A stretch of 27,082 bases of DNA, taken from assembly GCA_046316495.1 (NCBI GenBank), contig JBKDAM010000011.1, positions 1 through 27,082 on the forward strand, read 5' to 3'. The stretch comes from M3007 sp046316495. GTDB lineage: Bacteria; Bacteroidota; Bacteroidia; Chitinophagales; Saprospiraceae. The translations under genes were made by a program, and so were the position numbers. The notes beneath the pieces are model-generated. The model was given only the letters and a program-made list of their open reading frames with translations, was not told the origin of the DNA and did no database searches. Of the stretch, positions 5,898 through 13,277 are shown piece by piece (within the stretch, counting starts at the first letter, position 1; each line of letters begins with the position of its first letter).

Positions 5898-7910
5898 ATG
5901 GCAAAAATATTCGCGTTTTCCATGCTTTTGCTGAGCTCAGTGCTCACTGCCCAATCAAAATTGACGCCTGAACTGCTGTGGAAAATCGGCCGGGTTAATC
6001 TGGAGGATGTCTCCCCCGACGGTCGGCAGGCAGTTTATAGCGTGACCCGATTTGACATGGCCTCCAACAAAAGTAGCAAAGTACTGTACCTAGTTCAAAT
6101 TGCCTCCGGGGAAACACTTCGACTTACGCCAGAAGACTTGCGTTCTGGAGATGCACAATTTACACCTGATGGGAAGCGGGTAGGTTTTTTGCGAAATGGT
6201 ACCCTCTATGAAGTTGGAGTAGATGGGAAAAACGAGCAAATGCTTAGTGAATATACCATGAACGGCTTTAAATATGCACCCAATGGCAATTACTTGCTGT
6301 TCTCAATGGATGTCAAATTAGATAATACTCCGGCAGAGCTCTACCCAGATTTAGCAAAAACGTCTGGAAGGATTTCAGACGGTCTTTTTTATCGGCATTG
6401 GGCTGACTGGCATGACTATTCGTACAGCCATCTGTTTTATGCCAAATACGATCAAGGGCGGTTTGCCTCTGAACCATTTGACTTACTCTATGGAGAGCGT
6501 TTTGATGCCCCTCTACAGCCAATGGGGGGAATAGAGCAAGCCCAGTTTAGCCCGGATGGTCGTTTTATTGCCTACGCTTGCCGCAAATTGAATGGAACCG
6601 CAGAGGCAAAGAGTACCAATTCCGACATTTATATTTATGAGCTTTCCTCCGGGAAAACCTTGAATGCAACGGCGGATCTCCCGGGATATGATATTGACCC
6701 CATTTTTTCCCCCGACGGGCGTTACCTAGCCTGGACGAGTATGGCAACCGCATCCTACGAGTCGGATAAAACTCGGTTAATGGTGCTGGATCTAGGCACT
6801 CAATTCAGGCAGGATTACACGGCTGATTGGAAATGGGAGTGTAATAACCCACAATGGGCGGCAGATAGTAAATCACTTTACTTTCTGAGTAGTACTGATT
6901 ATACCTACCAAGCCTATCAAATCGGGGTCAGTGATAAAAAAATTCGCAGGTTGACCGAGGGCCGCCACGATTACCATCAGCTTAAGGTAGCTGGAAATCA
7001 GTTGATTGCTACCAAAACAGCGATGGATGCTCCACCGGAGGTGGTCGCTATTTCAACTCAAAATGGGAGAGAACGTCGCTTGTCATTTGTGACTAGTGAG
7101 CAGTGGGATGCCCTTGTGAAGGGGAAAGTGGAACGGAGATCGGTTCGAACTACCGATGGTAAGGAAATGAATGTCTGGTTGGTTTTGCCGCCTGATTTTG
7201 ACCCCTCCCAAAAATATCCTGCCCTTTTATACTGTCAGGGAGGACCTCAGTCGCCTATCAGCCAGTCCTTTTCGTTTCGTTGGAATATGCAATTAATGGC
7301 TGCCAATGGTTATGTAGTTATTGCTCCCTGTCGGCGTGGAATGCCGGGTGGACCAGAGGGGCAGGATTGGAATGCTGCAATTAGCAGGGATTGGGGAGGC
7401 CAAGCTATGAATGATTTGATCTCGGCCACGGACGCGCTAAAAAAGGAGCCCTGGATTGATGGCAATCGCATGGGGGCAGTAGGTGCTAGTTTTGGTGGCT
7501 ACTCGGTGTACTGGTTGGCTGGTAACCACAACAAGCGGTTCAAGGCGTTCATTAGTCATTGTGGTATGTTTAATACCGTTAGTTGGTGGGGAACCACAGA
7601 GGAAATGTGGTTTGCCGATTATGATTTGGGCGAAAACTACTGGAGCGCTCCCCAAGATCCTGCCTGGACGAAGTACAGTCCGCATCTTTATGTGCAAAAT
7701 TGGGATACACCGCTCTTGGTAATCCACAATGAGAAGGACTTTCGGGTACCTTTCAGTGAGGGAATGCAAGCATTTCAAGCGGCCCAAATGCGCGGTATTC
7801 CTGCTAGGATGCTTTCCTTTCCCGATGAGGGGCATTGGATGAGCAAGCCTCAAAACAGTCTTCTGTGGCAACGCGAGTTTTTTGGATGGCTGGATCGTTG
7901 GCTCAAATAA
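5898..7910 (+). CDS. Secreted S9 family (prolyl oligopeptidase type) peptidase
   Basis: 670 residues. A signal peptide (MAKIFAFSMLLLSSVLTAQ) leads into an N-terminal beta-propeller with repeated WD40-like/TolB-like strands such as SPDGRQAVYSV, TPDGKRVGFL, SPDGRFIAYA and SPDGRYLAWTS. A C-terminal alpha/beta-hydrolase domain follows from about residue 420. The catalytic triad is visible: Ser531 in GASFGGYS, Asp614 in HNEKDFRVP and His646 in DEGHWM. This is the arrangement of S9C-type acylaminoacyl/dipeptidyl peptidases, which cut short peptides and are shielded by the propeller. It is expected in the periplasm. The TPR gene starts about 30 bases downstream without a clear terminator, so it may head a transcription unit running to 10855. 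Confidence 0.93.
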   Translation: MAKIFAFSMLLLSSVLTAQSKLTPELLWKIGRVNLEDVSPDGRQAVYSVTRFDMASNKSSKVLYLVQIASGETLRLTPEDLRSGDAQFTPDGKRVGFLRNGTLYEVGVDGKNEQMLSEYTMNGFKYAPNGNYLLFSMDVKLDNTPAELYPDLAKTSGRISDGLFYRHWADWHDYSYSHLFYAKYDQGRFASEPFDLLYGERFDAPLQPMGGIEQAQFSPDGRFIAYACRKLNGTAEAKSTNSDIYIYELSSGKTLNATADLPGYDIDPIFSPDGRYLAWTSMATASYESDKTRLMVLDLGTQFRQDYTADWKWECNNPQWAADSKSLYFLSSTDYTYQAYQIGVSDKKIRRLTEGRHDYHQLKVAGNQLIATKTAMDAPPEVVAISTQNGRERRLSFVTSEQWDALVKGKVERRSVRTTDGKEMNVWLVLPPDFDPSQKYPALLYCQGGPQSPISQSFSFRWNMQLMAANGYVVIAPCRRGMPGGPEGQDWNAAISRDWGGQAMNDLISATDALKKEPWIDGNRMGAVGASFGGYSVYWLAGNHNKRFKAFISHCGMFNTVSWWGTTEEMWFADYDLGENYWSAPQDPAWTKYSPHLYVQNWDTPLLVIHNEKDFRVPFSEGMQAFQAAQMRGIPARMLSFPDEGHWMSKPQNSLLWQREFFGWLDRWLK

Positions 7911-7942
7911 GGTTGCTTTTTCCAAAAAAAACCTACTTTTAG

Positions 7943-8674
7943 GTGGTGTATCGTTTATTATCAATTGGAATAGGATTGTTTGGGTGCCTGCTTCTTCCGG
8001 TTTCAGGGCAGGCTCAATCACCCCACGTCCTTTTGCGGGAGGGAGATAAGGCATACCTGTATTCTAATTATGCGGAATCGGAGGCCGCTTATCGGGAAGC
8101 CCTCAAAAAGGACCCGGTTAATGAAAAAGCAGCTTATAACTTGGGGAATGCGCAGTATAGGCAAGGGAATTATCAGGGAGCCGAAAAAGCGTTTCAATCT
8201 GCTGCACAAGCTGCAGATAATTCAGATAGGGCGGATGCACTGCACAACCTGGGTAATGCGTTGGTCCAGCAAGAAAAATACCAGGAAGCCATCCAGGCTT
8301 ATCAAAAAAGCCTGCGCTTACGCCCAGGAGATGCAGGGAGTAAGCGTAACCTACAATTGGCAAAGGAAAAGCTGAGAGAACAACAGCAACAGCAACAACA
8401 ATCCCAGTCATCCCAGAACCAAAAGCAACAACAGCAGGAGCAACAGAAGGGCGGCCAACAGCAAAATCAACCGCCGAGCTCTACCACTCCTCCACCTAGC
8501 TCCTCCGATCAGGGGAATAGCCAAGAGCCGCAAAAAGAAGAGGGGGGTAGTCGCCTGCCGGCCTCTAGACAGCAATTTTTGGAATCGATTGGACGGGAGG
8601 ATCAGCGAAATAAACGGAAGTATCAGGAGTTTAATACCTCTATAAAACCAAGAACTAGAACTAAAGACTGGTAA
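7943..8674 (+). CDS. BatC-like TPR protein with Gln-rich tail
   Basis: 243 residues. The N-terminal signal peptide (MVYRLLSIGIGLFGCLLLPVSGQAQ) is followed by three TPR-like repeats at about 30-140 (AYREALKKDPVNEKAAYNLG; AEKAFQSAAQ; AIQAYQKSLRLRPGD). A Gln-rich then Pro/Ser-rich low-complexity tail (about 146-200) and a basic C-terminus complete it. This layout resembles BatC of the Bacteroidota Bat operon, but no batA, batB, batD or batE is nearby, so no symbol is given. A stop codon lies immediately upstream in frame (7940-7942) and no ATG is available near the start. It must therefore begin at GTG 7943 or the adjacent GTG 7946. hldD starts 5 bases after its stop, suggesting co-transcription. 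Confidence 0.82.
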   Translation: MVYRLLSIGIGLFGCLLLPVSGQAQSPHVLLREGDKAYLYSNYAESEAAYREALKKDPVNEKAAYNLGNAQYRQGNYQGAEKAFQSAAQAADNSDRADALHNLGNALVQQEKYQEAIQAYQKSLRLRPGDAGSKRNLQLAKEKLREQQQQQQQSQSSQNQKQQQQEQQKGGQQQNQPPSSTTPPPSSSDQGNSQEPQKEEGGSRLPASRQQFLESIGREDQRNKRKYQEFNTSIKPRTRTKDW

Positions 8675-8679
8675 GAATT

Positions 8680-9663
8680 ATGATAGTAGTAACAGGTGCA
8701 GCTGGATTCATTGGCTCGTGCATGATTCGGGCCCTACAGGAAGCAGGTTTTGAAGATATTTTGGCGGTAGATGATTTTTCTAATCCGGCAAAAATGCGGA
8801 ATCTGGATGGTAAAAAATTGTGGGGGCAGGTATTTCGCCTCAATTTTCCGAGGTGGCTGGAGCGCAACCACGCGGAGGTGGATGCGGTTATTCACTTAGG
8901 GGCACGGACCGATACTACTGAGCAAAACAAGGCGATTTTCGATGAGTTGAACCTCGAATATTCCCGGGCGCTCTGGATGTTGTGCGCTGGGTTTGATATT
9001 CCATTTCTCTATGCTAGCAGTGCTGCAACGTATGGGCTAGGGGAACATGGGTATAATGATGATCACTCCACTATTCCTTTGTTGCGGCCATTAAATCCAT
9101 ATGGTCAAAGCAAGCAGGATTTTGATGTTTGGGTATTGGATCAGCTTGCAAACGAGCGAAGCGGCAATGCACCCTCTCAGTGGGCAGGGTTCAAGTTTTT
9201 TAACGTGTACGGTCCCAATGAGTATCACAAAGGTCGGATGGCCTCTGTTATTTTTCATACGGTGCGGCAGATCAAGGCAACGGGAGAGATGCGTCTTTTT
9301 CGATCGCACCGCCCTGATTTCAAAGATGGCGAGCAATCGCGCGATTTTATCTATGTGAAAGATGTATGTGCGGTTTTGCTTCATTTTTTGGAGAAAAAGC
9401 GCCCGAATGGAATTTATAACCTTGGAACTGGCCAGGCTCGGACTTTTTTGGATTTGGCCAAAAATACTTTCCTAGCGATGGGGCTGGAGCCAAAAATTGA
9501 TTTTGTGGATACCCCCGTAGATATTCGCGAAACCTATCAATATTTTACAGAGGCGAATATGTCTAAAGTTCGAGGAACAGGGTTTATCGAGCCGTTTTGG
9601 TCGCTGGAAGATGGAATCAAAGACTATGTTCAGCAGTATTTGAATGATGAGCGCATCTACTAA
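8680..9663 (+). CDS. hldD: ADP-L-glycero-D-manno-heptose-6-epimerase
   Basis: An SDR-family epimerase that converts ADP-D-glycero- to ADP-L-glycero-manno-heptose, the last step in making the heptose donor for LPS inner core. 327 residues, close to the family norm. The nucleotide-binding loop is GAAGFIG (residues 6-12). The active-site Tyr/Lys pair is in NPYGQSK (Y141, K145), and SSAATYG carries the Ser. The HldD hallmark FNVYGPNEYHKGRMASV (about 174-190) includes the second catalytic lysine (K184, compared with K178 in E. coli). The gene starts 5 bases after the TPR gene and overlaps the next gene by 20 bases. No other heptose-pathway gene is in the window. Confidence 0.93.
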   Translation: MIVVTGAAGFIGSCMIRALQEAGFEDILAVDDFSNPAKMRNLDGKKLWGQVFRLNFPRWLERNHAEVDAVIHLGARTDTTEQNKAIFDELNLEYSRALWMLCAGFDIPFLYASSAATYGLGEHGYNDDHSTIPLLRPLNPYGQSKQDFDVWVLDQLANERSGNAPSQWAGFKFFNVYGPNEYHKGRMASVIFHTVRQIKATGEMRLFRSHRPDFKDGEQSRDFIYVKDVCAVLLHFLEKKRPNGIYNLGTGQARTFLDLAKNTFLAMGLEPKIDFVDTPVDIRETYQYFTEANMSKVRGTGFIEPFWSLEDGIKDYVQQYLNDERIY

Positions 9664-10855
9664 CTTGCTGAAAGAGCAGATTCTTGGGCTGTCCAACCTG
9701 TACAGTCCGGAGGTGATTCGCTTGAGAAGGCATATTCACCAGTATCCTGAGTTGTCTTTCCAGGAAAAAGCAACCAGTCGGTTGGTAGAAGATACGCTCC
9801 GGGGTTACGGAATAGAAGTTAAAACGGGTGTGGCTGGTACGGGTTTGATTGGTTATATTTATGGCCAGGAGCCGCAGTGCAAAACGATTGCCTTGCGAGC
9901 TGATATGGATGCATTGCCGATACAGGAAGAAAACGAGGTAGATTATCGGAGTGTAAATTTAGGTGTGATGCATGCCTGTGGCCACGATGTGCACACGGCA
10001 TCTCTGTTAGGGGTTGCTCGAATTTTGCAAGAAACCCGGCATCTTTGGAAGGGAACGGTAAAATGTCTTTTCCAGCCGGGCGAAGAATTGCTTCCAGGAG
10101 GCGCCAGTTGGATGATTCGAGATGGAGCTTTGGAGGATCCTGCTCCCGCTTGTATTTTCGGCCAGCATGTCGCGCCGGATTTGGAGGTGGGGAAAGTGGG
10201 GTTTTGTTCCGGGATATATATGGCATCCTCAGATGAATTGTACTTAACGATTCGAGGAAAAGGCGGGCATGGAGCGTTGCCTCATTTGTCAGTTGATCCA
10301 ATTGTGGTATCAGCACAAATTATTACCGCTTTGCAACAAATTGTGAGTCGGGCATCTCATCCTGCGATGCCAACGGTCTTAACCTTGGGGAAAATCAACT
10401 CCGTAGGAGGGGCGACCAATGTGATTCCAGAGGAGGTGAGGATAGAGGGTACTTTTCGCACCTTTGATGAGGAATGGCGGGCCAAAGCGAAGGCTCAAAT
10501 GCAACAGATGGCGATTGGTATGGCAGAGGCGCTGGGAGCTACTTGTGAGTTCAATATTGTAAAGGGTTATCCAGTGCTGAAAAATGAGGAGGCGATGACG
10601 CTCCGAGCGAAGGCAGCAGCGATTGATTTATTAGGGGCGGACCAGGTGGTGGATCTTCCTATCCGAATGACCTCGGAGGATTTTGCCTGGTATACGCAGG
10701 AGTTGCCCGGTTGTTTTTACCGATTAGGGACGCGCAATGAGACGCAGCAGATCACTTCTGGTGTTCATACGAGCACCTTTAACATCGACGAAAGCGCACT
10801 TGAATTGGGGATATCATTAATGTCTTGGTTAGCTGTTAGGGAGCTTTTATTTTGA
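9644..10855 (+). CDS. M20 family amidohydrolase/carboxypeptidase
   Basis: 403 residues of the M20D group (hippurate hydrolase / N-acyl-L-amino acid amidohydrolase / IAA-amino acid hydrolase-like), which removes acyl groups from amino acids or dipeptide-like substrates. The expected metal ligands are visible: Cys112 and His114 in MHACGHDVH, Glu147-Glu148 in QPGEELLPGG, His175 in FGQHV and His375 in SGVHTSTFNIDE. ALRADMDALPIQE is another family signature. No signal peptide, so it is cytosolic. The frame starts with two successive ATGs (9644, 9647) inside the end of hldD, giving a 20-base overlap that suggests translational coupling. The real substrate cannot be told from sequence. Confidence 0.9.
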   Translation: MMSASTNLLKEQILGLSNLYSPEVIRLRRHIHQYPELSFQEKATSRLVEDTLRGYGIEVKTGVAGTGLIGYIYGQEPQCKTIALRADMDALPIQEENEVDYRSVNLGVMHACGHDVHTASLLGVARILQETRHLWKGTVKCLFQPGEELLPGGASWMIRDGALEDPAPACIFGQHVAPDLEVGKVGFCSGIYMASSDELYLTIRGKGGHGALPHLSVDPIVVSAQIITALQQIVSRASHPAMPTVLTLGKINSVGGATNVIPEEVRIEGTFRTFDEEWRAKAKAQMQQMAIGMAEALGATCEFNIVKGYPVLKNEEAMTLRAKAAAIDLLGADQVVDLPIRMTSEDFAWYTQELPGCFYRLGTRNETQQITSGVHTSTFNIDESALELGISLMSWLAVRELLF

Positions 10856-11035
10856 ATAATGATTTAATTTAAAAATAATAGTTATATTATTGTCAAAATA
10901 CAAAATAAAATAATTTTTTAAACTTTTTTAAAGAAAAAAAGTAGATAAAAAGTTGAGTTTGTTATACATTGTCGGGCCTTTTTACCTTCAGTAAGTATTT
11001 ATATTCCTTTTATTAACTAACAACCAACTTTTATT

Positions 11036-11401
11036 ATGAATGCATTTTTATCTTTAGGCCGTTGGCTGTTCATGCTTCCTTTTGCTATTTTTGGTTTGTT
11101 TCACTTTATGAATGCCAACGGAATGGCCGGTATGGTTCCTTCTTATCTGCCGGGTGGTGTTCTTTGGGTGTACTTAACGGGTGCTGCTTTGGTTGCGGCC
11201 ACGGTGAGTATGGCAATTGGTAAGTATGACAAACTGGCTGCTACGCTTTTAGCCGTTTTCTTGCTTATTTTGGTGGTATTGATTCACTTACCCGGAGCGA
11301 TGGCGGGTGATTCTATGTCTATGTCAATGATGTTAAAAGACATCATTATGGCGGGTGCAGCAATGATGTATGCGACTGACCGCGCACAAGACAAGTCGTA
11401 A
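11036..11401 (+). CDS. DoxX-like four-helix membrane protein
   Basis: 121 residues with four hydrophobic segments at about 5-22, 43-62, 67-87 and 98-113. FGLFHFMNANGMAGMVPSYL resembles the start of DoxX/DoxD-like proteins, in which a G-x-x-H-F motif follows the first helix. The GDSMSMSMM stretch after helix three is Met/Ser-rich. It is an inner-membrane protein, and DoxX-type proteins are linked loosely with redox or thiosulfate/quinone metabolism. The upstream 180 bases (10856-11035) are very AT-rich and may hold the promoter, though no clean TAnnTTTG is present. A strong terminator follows. Confidence 0.8.
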   Translation: MNAFLSLGRWLFMLPFAIFGLFHFMNANGMAGMVPSYLPGGVLWVYLTGAALVAATVSMAIGKYDKLAATLLAVFLLILVVLIHLPGAMAGDSMSMSMMLKDIIMAGAAMMYATDRAQDKS

Positions 11402-11433
11402 GTTGAGTTTTTAGGTGCATTTTTAAATGATCG

Positions 11434-11470
11434 AACGCCGTTTTTGCTGGATAGGTAAAAACGGCGTTTT
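11434..11470 (+). terminator. Terminator after the DoxX-like gene
   Basis: AACGCCGTTTTT (11434-11445) pairs with AAAAACGGCGTT (11457-11468) around an 11-base loop and is followed by more T. It faces a separate minus-strand terminator immediately to its right. Confidence 0.8.
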
Positions 11471-11476
11471 GTATAC

Positions 11477-11518
11477 AAAAAAAGGAGCGATTACTTGGAC
11501 TGTTTCCGTAATCGCTCC
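11477..11518 (-). terminator. Terminator after the macro-domain gene
   Basis: On the minus strand GGAGCGATTAC pairs with GTAATCGCTCC (11508-11518 with 11484-11494) across 13 bases, followed by seven T (11483 to 11477). It closes the macro/cysteine desulfurase unit. Confidence 0.85.
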
Positions 11519-11542
11519 CTCTATTAGGTATTAATAGGTTGT

Positions 11543-12028
11543 TTATTCCCCAGCTTGTCCCTTTACATAGGTAGTGTAAACATAGATATCTGCGTTTACA
11601 TCTCCCAGGTGACGGTCAATAAGTTCTTTAACATCTTCCCATTTCAAGCCGCCTACCCCAGTTGCCAGTCGAGGTAATGCCACGCTTTTGAGGTCTTCTT
11701 TTTCGATCATTTTCTTCAAGGCATGGAGGGCGTGGTTCACATTGGGCAGGGAAGCACGTCCTGGGTGACCGCTGTGGTGGTGACCGGAGGAGGGCTCCTG
11801 TGTTAGCAAGTTGATGATTCGGGCTCCGCCCACCCCGCTCCAGATCCAAGCTTCGCCTGGGGCTGGATTGTGCTGCTGGCAATAGTGTTTAAAATCTTTA
11901 AACATAGAAGGCCACTCTTCCCGAAGGCTTAAAGCCAGACCGCTATCGAAATGATCAAATGGCGCTACGCCATGAGCAATTGCTTGTGCTTTAGATAAAA
12001 GAATATCTCCGCTTACTTCCTTAATCAT
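11543..12028 (-). CDS. Macro-domain (TARG1/DarG-like) protein lacking expected catalytic residues
   Basis: 161 residues from ATG at 12028. The frame stays open to 12112, but that start is TTG and the extra 28 residues do not look like domain sequence. The protein opens directly with the macro-domain strand IKEVSGDILLSKAQAIAHGV. It continues with GLALSLREEWP, the strand IINLLTQEP (71-79) and the loop ALPRLATGVGGLKWEDV (117-133), the order seen in TARG1/DarG-type macro domains, which bind ADP-ribose. Two residues essential in human TARG1 are absent: the Lys of the 'ITK' strand is Gln77 here, and the Asp before the LxWE motif is Gly127. A His-rich insert (HHHSGH, 83-88) follows the first site. 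It starts 88 bases after the cysteine desulfurase stop, in the same direction. Whether it hydrolyses or only binds ADP-ribose is open. Confidence 0.75.
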   Translation of the reverse strand: MIKEVSGDILLSKAQAIAHGVAPFDHFDSGLALSLREEWPSMFKDFKHYCQQHNPAPGEAWIWSGVGGARIINLLTQEPSSGHHHSGHPGRASLPNVNHALHALKKMIEKEDLKSVALPRLATGVGGLKWEDVKELIDRHLGDVNADIYVYTTYVKGQAGE

Positions 12029-12116
12029 AATTTTGGAATCGTTTAATGAATGATGGTACAAAGTAAGCGGATAAGTGCTGCTCCTCTGGATGATGAGCGC
12101 TACCTGATTCAATGAT

Positions 12117-13262
12117 TTAGATCACAGCACCCTCGATGAACGTCTTCATTTTTTCAATGGCGTAGTCGACTTCTTCTTTGGTATTGTAATGTGAAAAGGA
12201 AAAACGGATACTTTTTCGGGTGGGATCTGCCTGGATGGCTTCAAGCACGTGGCTACCCTTTTCAGAGCCACTGGAGCAGGCGCTGCCTCCGGAAACGCTA
12301 ATGCCAGCGATATCCATGTTGAAAAGCATCAGCTCACTCTTGGGGCTGGCTGGGAACGACACACTAAGGACAGTATAGAGGCTATTGCCGTCGAGATCTC
12401 CATTAAATTGCACCCCAGGGACGAGTTCAATTAATCGATTTCGTAGGTAACTGCGGATTTCTCGGATATGTTCGGAGCGATGTTCCATTTCAGCCGTAGC
12501 GAGTTCCAGGGCTTTTGCCATTCCGACGATCCCATATACATTTTCGGTGCCTCCCCTCATATTGCGCTCTTGTGCACCTCCATCTATGAATGGGTCTATT
12601 TTAACACCGCTTTGGATATAAAGGAAGCCGACCCCCTTTGGGCCGTGGAATTTATGAGCAGCGCCGGAGAGGAAGGTGAGGGGTATTTCTTGAACATTCA
12701 CGGGAAAGTGGCCGATGGTTTGAACGGTATCGGAGTGGAAATAGGCCCCATGTTCTTGGCAAATTCCAGCTACTTTTGAGATATCGGTCATGGTGCCAAT
12801 TTCATTATTGGCATGCATGAGGGACACCAGTGTTTTTTTTCCTCCACCGTTAATTAAAGCAGTTTCGAGCGCCTCGATGCTGATTCTGCCCAATTGATCG
12901 ACCGGAAGCCAAATGACTTCCACTCCATTATGCCGTTCTACAGTTTGTATGGCATGCAAGCCACAGTGGTGTTCGGTTGGGCTGCTTATAATGCGCTGCA
13001 CCCCCAAGTCACGCACAGCACACTTAATGGCCGTATTGTTGCTTTCAGTTCCTCCTGAAGTGAAAAAGATCTCTCCGGTGCCTGCTCCGATGCTCTGAGC
13101 AACGGATTTACGGGCAGTTTCTAGCAGGGCGCGAATCCCTCTGCCTTCTGCATGGATGCTGGAAGGATTGCCAAAGTGTTCCCTTAAGACGGGAACCATT
13201 GCTTCAATGACGGCCTCTGAAACAGGGGTGGTGGCGGCGTTGTCAAAATAAACTCTGCGCAT
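12117..13262 (-). CDS. Cysteine desulfurase (NifS/IscS type)
   Basis: A PLP enzyme that removes sulfur from cysteine as a protein-bound persulfide for Fe-S cluster and thiocofactor assembly. The 381 residues carry YFDNAATTPVSEAV at the start, TSGGTESNN (68-76), the PLP lysine in SGAAHKFHGPKGVG (K204) and the catalytic cysteine in SGGSACSSGSEKGSHVL (C329). The long loop around C329 marks it as group I (IscS/NifS-like) rather than SufS. No iscU, sufB or other Fe-S genes are adjacent, so no specific symbol is assigned. ATG at 13262, 15 bases after the stop of the mutase gene, so the two are probably co-transcribed. Confidence 0.92.
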   Translation of the reverse strand: MRRVYFDNAATTPVSEAVIEAMVPVLREHFGNPSSIHAEGRGIRALLETARKSVAQSIGAGTGEIFFTSGGTESNNTAIKCAVRDLGVQRIISSPTEHHCGLHAIQTVERHNGVEVIWLPVDQLGRISIEALETALINGGGKKTLVSLMHANNEIGTMTDISKVAGICQEHGAYFHSDTVQTIGHFPVNVQEIPLTFLSGAAHKFHGPKGVGFLYIQSGVKIDPFIDGGAQERNMRGGTENVYGIVGMAKALELATAEMEHRSEHIREIRSYLRNRLIELVPGVQFNGDLDGNSLYTVLSVSFPASPKSELMLFNMDIAGISVSGGSACSSGSEKGSHVLEAIQADPTRKSIRFSFSHYNTKEEVDYAIEKMKTFIEGAVI

Positions 13263-13277
13263 AGTAAGGGCGAAAGG

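Noticed and set aside
7437..8054. 205-residue minus-strand open frame
   Set aside because: It lies opposite the catalytic domain of the S9 peptidase and the TPR start, with no domain signature.
12029..12112. N-terminal extension of the macro-domain protein
   Set aside because: It starts with TTG and adds 28 residues with no macro-domain counterpart; the ATG at 12028 begins exactly at the domain.
11543..13262. DarTG-like or sulfur-based (DndA-type) defence locus
   Set aside because: There is a macro domain and a cysteine desulfurase, but no DarT toxin and no dndB-E genes, and the desulfurase looks like a housekeeping IscS/NifS.
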